The notes below the pieces were generated by a model. It worked only from the letters and a program-made list of their open reading frames with translations, did not search any database and was not told the origin of the DNA. From a virus: a stretch of 41,124 bases of DNA. The stretch covers positions 1 to 41,124 of the IMG/VR virus record IMGVR_UViG_3300034013_000942. One strand, written 5' to 3'. A program made the position numbers and the translations under genes. Below are positions 29,694 to 35,186 of the stretch, one piece after another (the stretch's first letter is position 1; every line of letters begins with the position of its first letter).

Positions 29694-30149
29694 ATGTTTA
29701 TCATTTCATACGATACAATAAAGGACGCGATTGATTCTTCTAATACAATGCGAGAAGCTTCAATCAAATTAAATTTACATTTTTCAACATTTAAACGTAA
29801 AGCAGAATCTTTTGGTTTATATAGACCCAATCAGGGCGCTAAGGGAGGTAAAAAGACCCGAAATATCTCAAAACTAATTAGTTTAACGGAAATACTAGAT
29901 GGAAAGTATCCATACTACCAAACTTTTAAATTAAAACAAAGGTTACTTAAAGAAAAAATTTTTGAAAACAAATGTTCTAAATGTAGTATAAGTGAATGGG
30001 ATGGCGACAAAATAAATTGTGAATTAGACCATATAAATGGTATAAGACATGATCATTCTTTAGGAAATCTTAGGATGCTTTGTCCAAACTGTCATTCTCA
30101 AACTGATACATATAGAGGAAAAAATATTAAAAAAATTATGGCTGTGTGA
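29694..30149 (+). CDS. HNH homing-type endonuclease beside the tRNA-Leu intron
   Basis: The protein (151 residues from 29694; an ATG at 29658 lies before the late box) has a helix-turn-helix-like N-terminal part and an HNH module: CSKCSISEW, ELDHINGIRHDHS, NLRMLCPNCHSQ. It is AT-rich. Its last four codons, ATG GCT GTG TGA, run into the 5' end of tRNA-Leu, the same arrangement as the HNH gene at 25977. It probably spreads itself or the neighbouring intron. Confidence 0.85.
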   Translation: MFIISYDTIKDAIDSSNTMREASIKLNLHFSTFKRKAESFGLYRPNQGAKGGKKTRNISKLISLTEILDGKYPYYQTFKLKQRLLKEKIFENKCSKCSISEWDGDKINCELDHINGIRHDHSLGNLRMLCPNCHSQTDTYRGKNIKKIMAV

Positions 30150-30425
30150 TGAAATTGGTAAACATTGCGGACTTAGAGAAATTTGAGTGCCTTGTTTGAA
30201 AAAACAGGAGTAGAACTTGTCAAATTCGGTGAAGGCTTTAAAATGCTAATCCCGAGCCAAGCCTAAGAAATTAGGAAGGTGTAGAGACTAGACGGCAGGG
30301 ATCTAATGTAGCGATACTATGATCAAGGTATAGTCCAGACCACAAACAGAAATGGTAGTGAAAACTATAGTGGTAAGAAAATCCGTTGCTTCGGCTTGTC
30401 GGTTCGAGTCCGACCACAGCTACCA
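30140..30425 (+). tRNA. tRNA-Leu(TAA) split by a group I intron
   Basis: Exons 30140-30174 and 30378-30425. Joined, they give acceptor GGCTGTG/CACAGCT, loop CTTAAAA (UAA) and T-arm GTCGG/CCGAC. The intron lies after U34, the site I recall for the cyanobacterial and plastid tRNA-Leu intron. Confidence 0.88.
30175..30377 (+). other. Group I intron in tRNA-Leu (203 nt)
   Basis: P1 pairs exon ACTT with intron GAGT through a U-G at the splice site; the last base is G. The core has AAATTCGGTGAAGGC, ATCCCGAGCCAAGCC, GTAGAGACT and TAGTCCAGACCAC. No open frame. Confidence 0.88.
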
Positions 30426-30438
30426 TCTTAAAAAAATT

Positions 30439-30624
30439 ATGAATACAGAACATATTAAAAGTTTGATTGACGCCGAAGTAGAAGCGCTACTCTCTGAGAT
30501 GAATGAACTTAGAGAGCGAATAGCCAAACTTGAGCATGAATCATTTCGTCGATCGCTGAATGTTCAACAACATATTGGGCAATACATAGATCACGAACAA
30601 AAAGGAAACGGACCAGTTTTATAA
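30439..30624 (+). CDS. Small coiled-coil protein
   Basis: A 61-residue protein from the ATG of NTEHIKSLIDAEVEALLSEM with heptad-like ELRERIAKLEHE. It fills the gap between two split tRNAs. Unknown function. Confidence 0.5.
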   Translation: MNTEHIKSLIDAEVEALLSEMNELRERIAKLEHESFRRSLNVQQHIGQYIDHEQKGNGPVL

Positions 30625-30630
30625 TGAAAG

Positions 30631-30913
30631 GGGCTTGTAGCTCAGCGGTAAGAGCAGTCGACTCGATAGGGTCTTCTTATTAGAAATAGTAAGTTAGCAG
30701 AACTTAAATTCAGGGAACGCTTAACGGGTAATGCCGATGCCAATCCTGAGCGAAACCTCGAAAGAGGGACGTGCAGAGACTATAATAGTTCAATCTTAAC
30801 AGGTTATGCTGAAGATTAAGGGATAGTCCAGACCACAAACTGAAAAGGTAGTGAAAACTATAGTGGTAAGCATAATCGATTGGTCGCAGGTTCGAATCCT
30901 GCCGGGCCCACCA
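30631..30913 (+). tRNA. tRNA-Ile2(CAT) or Met, split by a group I intron
   Basis: Exons 30631-30663 and 30871-30913. Joined, they give acceptor GGGCTTG/CGGGCCC, loop CTCATAA, T-arm GCAGG/CCTGC. The anticodon arm and GGTCGCAGG region match bacterial tRNA-Ile2, whose C34 is changed to lysidine, better than elongator Met. The intron splits it after U33. Confidence 0.82.
30664..30870 (+). other. Group I intron in tRNA-Ile2/Met (207 nt)
   Basis: P1 pairs exon GACT with intron GGTC, U-G at the splice site; last base G. The core shows AAATTCAGGGAACGC, ATCCTGAGCGAAACC, GCAGAGACT and TAGTCCAGACCAC. Its 3' 35 bases nearly equal those of the tRNA-Leu intron. Confidence 0.88.
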
Positions 30914-30914
30914 T

Positions 30915-30922
30915 TATAAATA
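30915..30922 (+). promoter_or_regulatory. Late promoter box TATAAATA
   Basis: Perfect box directly after the tRNA CCA and 7 bases before the ATG at 30930. Confidence 0.75.
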
Positions 30923-30929
30923 CTATGAC

Positions 30930-31727
30930 ATGGTTTTACGTGCACTGCTATTCATTACGAGCCTACTTGTAGCTGGATGTGCCGCATGGTTTTCAGTACT
31001 CGGCATTGCTACACTCTTTAGTGGCAGCTATGTTTCAGTGCTCATCATGGCGAGTGCACTAGAGATTGGCAAACTTGTGGCGACGACCTATTTGCATCAC
31101 TATTGGACGCATACATCAGCACTCTTAAAAGGCTATCTCGTCACAGCTACACTCATACTCATGTGTATAACTTCACTCGGTATTTTTGGTTATCTATCGT
31201 CTGCCTATGCTGTAAACTCAATACAATTTTCTAACATCGACTCCCAGGTTGGGTCTCTTCAAGAACGTAAGAGCGGCATCGACTCTGAAGTCTCACAAAT
31301 CAACTCACGAATAGAGACACTAAACGCCGCGCGGCGCTCACAAGAAGAACGCTTGCCAAAGATGTCTGCGGCAAATGCACGACCAATCTATGCTGACATT
31401 GAAAGAACAGCGGCTGAAATGCAGGCACAGCGCGAGAGAATAGTTCAACTGCAAGACAGCAAGAGAGAGCTTGACACACAAATACAAGAGCTAAAACTCA
31501 AGATGTCGGCATCAAAAGACATTGGAACGTTTAAGTTTATTGCCGATCAGTTTAATCTGCCGCTCGATACAATCGTAATGGCCTTTATATGCATAATCAT
31601 CGCTGTGTTTGATCCACTTGCGATTGCACTGCTGCTGTCATACAACAGCACACTTTCCAAAACACTTATGAAAGACAAGTCAGTTGATGTTTCGAATCGC
31701 ATCTATGACCTGTCTGACGGCTTATAA
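30930..31727 (+). CDS. Membrane protein with long periplasmic or cytoplasmic coiled coil
   Basis: The 265-residue protein has three N-terminal membrane segments (about 4-22, 30-48, 66-90), a coiled coil (about 100-200, e.g. QVGSLQERKSGIDSEVSQIN), and a fourth segment (about 212-235). The form resembles DUF4407-like and cyanophage membrane proteins and loosely that of spanins or holin partners, but no lysis motif is present. Late expression is expected. Confidence 0.65.
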   Translation: MVLRALLFITSLLVAGCAAWFSVLGIATLFSGSYVSVLIMASALEIGKLVATTYLHHYWTHTSALLKGYLVTATLILMCITSLGIFGYLSSAYAVNSIQFSNIDSQVGSLQERKSGIDSEVSQINSRIETLNAARRSQEERLPKMSAANARPIYADIERTAAEMQAQRERIVQLQDSKRELDTQIQELKLKMSASKDIGTFKFIADQFNLPLDTIVMAFICIIIAVFDPLAIALLLSYNSTLSKTLMKDKSVDVSNRIYDLSDGL

Positions 31728-31730
31728 ATC
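31723..31730 (+). promoter_or_regulatory. Late promoter-like box TATAAATC
   Basis: One mismatch to the consensus, 5 bases before the ATG at 31736; overlaps the stop of the membrane protein gene. Confidence 0.5.
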
Positions 31731-31735
31731 TTATT

Positions 31736-31945
31736 ATGAATCTATGTGAATTGCCATGCAATCATACTGCTATAATATGCAAAGTTCAAGGGGTCGAATG
31801 TGCTCGACTTCGTGATATGGGTTTTTGTGAAAACACACATATCACAAAAACCCGCGAAGGAAAAAATATTGTCTGCTCAACATGTGGCATACGATTGGCA
31901 TTAAATCAGGAGTTAGCTAAGGACATCATCGTTGATGAGTTATAA
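31736..31945 (+). CDS. FeoA-like small protein
   Basis: The 69-residue protein follows the FeoA/SH3-like pattern: L-x-E-L-P (3-7), AIICKVQG (about 12-19), RLRDMGF (about 24-30), then a strand pair and a final IRLALNQELAKDIIV. Bacterial FeoA partners the ferrous iron transporter FeoB. Extra cysteines (CSTC) are present. A phage copy could adjust host iron uptake. The family call is by pattern only. Confidence 0.65.
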   Translation: MNLCELPCNHTAIICKVQGVECARLRDMGFCENTHITKTREGKNIVCSTCGIRLALNQELAKDIIVDEL

Positions 31946-31948
31946 ATA
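31941..31948 (+). promoter_or_regulatory. Late promoter box TATAAATA before tRNA-Ser
   Basis: Perfect box at the end of the FeoA-like gene; 8 bases before the 5' end of tRNA-Ser(TGA), so a transcript would begin almost at the tRNA. Confidence 0.65.
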
Positions 31949-31956
31949 AATTTTTT

Positions 31957-32046
31957 GGGTGAATGGCAGAGCGGTTTATTGCACTTGTCTTGAAAACAAG
32001 AGTGGCTGAAAGGTCACCGTGGGTTCAAATCCTACTTCACCCGCCA
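31957..32046 (+). tRNA. tRNA-Ser(TGA)
   Basis: Acceptor GGGTGAA/TTCACCC, loop CTTGAAA, long variable arm, encoded GCCA. Confidence 0.94.
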
Positions 32047-32051
32047 TTTTT

Positions 32052-32141
32052 GGAACGTTGACTGAGTGGTCGAAAGTGTTTCCCTGCTAAGGAAATGTAG
32101 GGGCAACTCTACCGTAGGTTCAAATCCTACACGTTCCGCCA
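32052..32141 (+). tRNA. tRNA-Ser(GCT)
   Basis: Acceptor GGAACGT/ACGTTCC, loop CTGCTAA, long variable arm, encoded GCCA. Confidence 0.94.
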
Positions 32142-32161
32142 ACACATATAGATACTTTTAT

Positions 32162-32236
32162 GGGGAGTTAGCTCAGCGATAGAGCATCTCGTTTACACCG
32201 AGTCGGCCGGGGGTTTGAATCCCTCACTCCCCACCA
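32162..32236 (+). tRNA. tRNA-Val(TAC)
   Basis: Acceptor GGGGAGT/ACTCCCC, loop TTTACAC, encoded ACCA. Confidence 0.94.
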
Positions 32237-32268
32237 CTTCTCCCCCTGAAAAACAAAAATAATATAAT

Positions 32269-32997
32269 ATGAAAAAACAAACACAAATCGTTAAAGTCGG
32301 ACTTATTGCAGCACTTGCTACTCTTAACTATGCCTATGCAGGCCCAATCGAAGACGCTCCTTCAGCATTCACGCCAGTGACGCTTGAAACTGGCTACTCT
32401 TCTGATAAGGTCTGGCGTGGTGCTGATCTAGGTGCAAATGAAGCAAATGCAATCGTCACAACGACAACTGAACTTCCTGCGGACGTTTCGTTGGCTTTGA
32501 GCGCTGACTATGCAAACGCTGAAACAACTGGGAAGGACGAAGCTACTGAGCTCTCTGCAATCTTCTCGAAAGAGATTGCTGACTATCTCGTATCTTTGAG
32601 CTATACCTGGTATTCGCAAGACTATGTAGGTCAGGAAGGACAAGCGCAAGAAGCTGGCTTGACTGTATCACGTGCAGTTGGTCCAATCGATCTTTCGCTT
32701 ACTCAGTATATGAGTATTGTGGGTGATAACAATGCTTATAGCGAACTTGCTGCAACATACAGTGATGACTTTGGATCTTCATTGATGCTTGACTTTCGCG
32801 CTGAGCTTGGCTATCTCGCTCAAGAAGGACAGTGCACTCACTTTGAGACCACTGTATCGACTGACATTCCAGTTGTGCAAGGCGTGACCGCTGTTCCGTT
32901 TGTCTCATACTCACTTGGTCTTGATGACTCGGTTGGTGTGCATTCAGACATGAAGAATCTTTTCTTCGGTGGGGTTGAGTTTAAGAAGACATTCTAA
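32269..32997 (+). CDS. Outer-membrane beta-barrel with signal peptide
   Basis: The 242-residue protein has a clear signal peptide (charged start, hydrophobic core VGLIAALATL, cut site AYA|G at 22-25). The mature part has alternating strands and ends in Phe, as barrels inserted by BamA do. GYSSDKVWRGADLG near the start matches the S-D-x-x-[F/W]-R-G signature of TorF-like outer-membrane proteins. It would sit in the host outer membrane, for example as a pore or a receptor mask against superinfection. A strong terminator follows. The GC content is higher than in neighbours, which suggests acquisition from a host. Confidence 0.8.
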   Translation: MKKQTQIVKVGLIAALATLNYAYAGPIEDAPSAFTPVTLETGYSSDKVWRGADLGANEANAIVTTTTELPADVSLALSADYANAETTGKDEATELSAIFSKEIADYLVSLSYTWYSQDYVGQEGQAQEAGLTVSRAVGPIDLSLTQYMSIVGDNNAYSELAATYSDDFGSSLMLDFRAELGYLAQEGQCTHFETTVSTDIPVVQGVTAVPFVSYSLGLDDSVGVHSDMKNLFFGGVEFKKTF

Positions 32998-33017
32998 TAT
33001 TATAAGAATATAAAACA

Positions 33018-33053
33018 AAAACGGAGCCTTCTTTATGTTGGCTCCGTTTTTTA
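33018..33053 (+). terminator. Rho-independent terminator after the barrel gene
   Basis: AACGGAGCC (33020-33028) pairs with GGCTCCGTT (33040-33048), extendable by A-T pairs, followed by TTTTT. Confidence 0.93.
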
Positions 33054-33056
33054 TTT

Positions 33057-33140
33057 GGGCAAGTGGTGTAATGGTAGCCACGCTAGACTTAGGATCTAGT
33101 GCAGTGATGCGTGAGAGTTCGAGTCTCTCCTTGCCCACCA
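33057..33140 (+). tRNA. tRNA-Leu(TAG)
   Basis: Acceptor GGGCAAG/CTTGCCC, loop CTTAGGA, long variable arm, encoded ACCA. Confidence 0.93.
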
Positions 33141-33142
33141 AC

Positions 33143-33601
33143 TTAATAGTTAGTCTTGCCAAAGCTGTAAAGCATTGGATTATCACTTGATCCGGTGCCG
33201 GTTGTAGTGACTTCTTTTTTCGCTGGAGTAAATGCATAGATCTCCCGTTGAGCACGATCTGCATCGATCCATACTTCTTTATAGTTGCTCTCACGAATGA
33301 GTAGCATTGGCGCGCCATGAATATGAGCATAGCCAACACACTCTCCACGAATGCTGTCAGAGCCAGAGTGAACTTCTAGATATTTTCCAAAGAGTGGAAA
33401 CTTGTCTACTTGTCTGTTTACAGTATCGACAAATGAACCAAGATCGTCTTTGCTTATGAGATCTTTTCCAATGTAGATGCCTTTGCCTTTGGCACGATAG
33501 CTCGGAAAGGTTACGATGCCTTCGCTTAATTGTTCTTGAGACAACACATGTGCAGCGGCAGAAACCAATGGGTCTTCTTTGTATGACGTGAAATTATTCA
33601 T
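33143..33601 (-). CDS. Late protein with class 2 capsid leader (minus strand)
   Basis: The 152-residue protein begins DPLVSAAAHVL (about 10-20), then QLSE|G (about 24-28), the leader and cut site of this gene group. The mature part includes FVDTVNRQVDKFPLFGKYLE and a beta-rich HIHGAPMLLIRES region. It is one of two minus-strand genes in the window. A late box on the minus strand precedes it. Function unknown; likely packaged. Confidence 0.75.
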   Translation of the reverse strand: MNNFTSYKEDPLVSAAAHVLSQEQLSEGIVTFPSYRAKGKGIYIGKDLISKDDLGSFVDTVNRQVDKFPLFGKYLEVHSGSDSIRGECVGYAHIHGAPMLLIRESNYKEVWIDADRAQREIYAFTPAKKEVTTTGTGSSDNPMLYSFGKTNY

Positions 33602-33610
33602 AATCTATCT

Positions 33611-33618
33611 TATTTATA
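33611..33618 (-). promoter_or_regulatory. Late promoter box TATAAATA, minus strand
   Basis: Reads TATAAATA on the minus strand, 9 bases before the start of the 33143-33601 gene. Together with the plus-strand box at 33641 it makes a divergent late region. Confidence 0.75.
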
Positions 33619-33640
33619 CATTTCTCGAATTATGAAAATG

Positions 33641-33648
33641 TATAAATA
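33641..33648 (+). promoter_or_regulatory. Late promoter box TATAAATA
   Basis: Perfect box, 7 bases before the ATG at 33656. Confidence 0.75.
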
Positions 33649-33655
33649 GTCTTAT

Positions 33656-34225
33656 ATGCAAGCCTTTGACAACTATAAAAATGACTCTCTCGTGAGTGCT
33701 GCAGCAACGATTCTGGAGGGCAAGACTCATGACGGGTGTCTTCAAGAAGCGCAGAGCGCAATTATAAAACGCCTATTATCAGAAATTGACAATCTAAATA
33801 GAAGTCAAATGCAAGAATTTTTACTTGCATTTGCCGATCATATGGATGAGATGACAAAATATGCATCATCACGTGATCACAAAGGCAATCCAAGAGGCGT
33901 CATTAAAAAAATAAGTGATCATCTCTATGACGCAGCAAGAGCAGCAAGCGGATTAAAGACTGGTGAAAAGTATGGTTATAATGAAAGTGTTGAAGATGAA
34001 GGTGAGACGCTGCAGGAATATTATACCGCTAAGTTTCCACTCACTAAAAAGGCAATGGAAGCAGTGCGTAATCTAGACGAAGATGAACTAGAAGACTTCT
34101 TATTTGCTCTTGATGGTTATTTTGATGAAGGAGAAAGTTCCGGTTATAAAGAATCAAGCGCTATATCTGCCTTGATCTATAAAGCAGCCCAAATTTGGAA
34201 AAAAAGAAACAACAGTTATGAATAA
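33656..34225 (+). CDS. Two-module internal protein with class 2 capsid leader
   Basis: The 189-residue protein begins DSLVSAAATIL (about 9-19), then CLQE|A (28-32). Two helical modules follow, split by GETLQE|Y at about 115-121. Module 1 (AIIKRLLSEIDNLNRSQMQE ... FLLAFADHM ... ISDHLYDAARAA) matches residues 673-746 of the 953-residue protein, and module 2 is a shorter relative. The repeated L-x-E joints suggest that protease digestion frees each module in the head. Overlaps the next gene by 8 bases. Confidence 0.72.
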   Translation: MQAFDNYKNDSLVSAAATILEGKTHDGCLQEAQSAIIKRLLSEIDNLNRSQMQEFLLAFADHMDEMTKYASSRDHKGNPRGVIKKISDHLYDAARAASGLKTGEKYGYNESVEDEGETLQEYYTAKFPLTKKAMEAVRNLDEDELEDFLFALDGYFDEGESSGYKESSAISALIYKAAQIWKKRNNSYE

Positions 34226-34715
34226 AAACACGCTTATAGAAGCAGCAACAAGAATCCTTCAAGGCAAGCCCGAAGACTTGCAAGAGTCTTTTATGCGTTT
34301 GCCTGGACACGTCATCAACAATGAATTATACACGCTAAGCAAATCATTTCAACAATTTGTTGATTCAATAAAACGCGGTGGTGACTTTGATCCAAAAAAG
34401 ATCAACTCACTTATAACTGCACTAAATTCTATAAAGGCTTCTGCAAAAACTTTTAAAGATGGAGAAAGTGTTCCAGTCTCGTATCAGTATGGAAACGTAA
34501 AGGAAGCTGCCGAACAAGACGCAGGCGAGTATGACGCTGAAGGCAGCATGGCAAAGACCGCACTTCGCACAATCATTCGCAACGCAAAAGGATTGCATGA
34601 CATGCTAAGCGACGACGAAAATTTACCAGAGCACGTTCAAGCAAATCTTGTAAAGGCAGAAGAATATGTTGTCAGTGCTCGTGACTATATTGAGAGCACA
34701 AAGGAAGCAGAATAA
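34218..34715 (+). CDS. Internal protein with class 2 leader and GEYDAEG domain
   Basis: The 165-residue protein begins NTLIEAATRIL (about 4-14) and DLQE|S (about 20-24). The C-terminal 65 residues contain GEYDAEGSMAKTALRTIIRN and DENLPEHVQANLVKAEEYV, a helical domain I recall in many T4-like phage proteins of unknown role. A V-K-E|A site lies just before it, so the domain could be freed by cleavage. Confidence 0.7.
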   Translation: MNKNTLIEAATRILQGKPEDLQESFMRLPGHVINNELYTLSKSFQQFVDSIKRGGDFDPKKINSLITALNSIKASAKTFKDGESVPVSYQYGNVKEAAEQDAGEYDAEGSMAKTALRTIIRNAKGLHDMLSDDENLPEHVQANLVKAEEYVVSARDYIESTKEAE

Positions 34716-34718
34716 ATA
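34711..34718 (+). promoter_or_regulatory. Late-promoter-like ATAAATA box
   Basis: AATAAATA overlapping the upstream stop, 6 bases before the ATG at 34725. First base differs from the consensus. Confidence 0.45.
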
Positions 34719-34724
34719 AGACAT

Positions 34725-35168
34725 ATGAATAATTTTCATTACAACCAAGATCCGTTGTATGCTGCTGCAGCAAAGATACTCGGCAGAGAATCATTAACAG
34801 AAGATGCATCGCATGCGTCTGCCCTTAAAGAACTTAAAGCTTCTAAGGGTGCTGCAATGATAAAGTCAAAAAACAATCATGTATTTGGTAAAAATGGTGG
34901 ATTTTCTGCAGCTCAAGAAGACGCTGACACAATTGCTATTATGATTTTCAAGCAGTCGAACAAAGGATGGATTACCAAGACCACATTCTATACAATCGAA
35001 AAAGAAGATGGCGAAAGTTATTTTAATGTCTATAGTCAAGACGTAACACACATCGCGAACCCAAGAGTGTCTGCAGAAAAGGTCTATGAGATTGCAAAGC
35101 AACACAGCGACAGCAAATACTATTTCAAAACCTTCGATCAAAAATTAGAAATTAACGAACTAAACTAA
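34725..35168 (+). CDS. Late protein with class 2 capsid leader
   Basis: The 147-residue protein begins NNFHYNQDPLYAAAAKIL, almost the same as the next gene, with SLTE|D at about 24-28. The mature part is alpha/beta (MIKSKNNHVFGKNGGFS, then a beta sheet FYTIEKEDGESYFNVYSQD). No family known. Probably packaged. Confidence 0.7.
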   Translation: MNNFHYNQDPLYAAAAKILGRESLTEDASHASALKELKASKGAAMIKSKNNHVFGKNGGFSAAQEDADTIAIMIFKQSNKGWITKTTFYTIEKEDGESYFNVYSQDVTHIANPRVSAEKVYEIAKQHSDSKYYFKTFDQKLEINELN

Positions 35169-35169
35169 A

Positions 35170-35177
35170 TATAAATA
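35170..35177 (+). promoter_or_regulatory. Late promoter box TATAAATA
   Basis: Perfect box, 9 bases before the ATG at 35187. Confidence 0.75.
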
Positions 35178-35186
35178 AATTAACAC

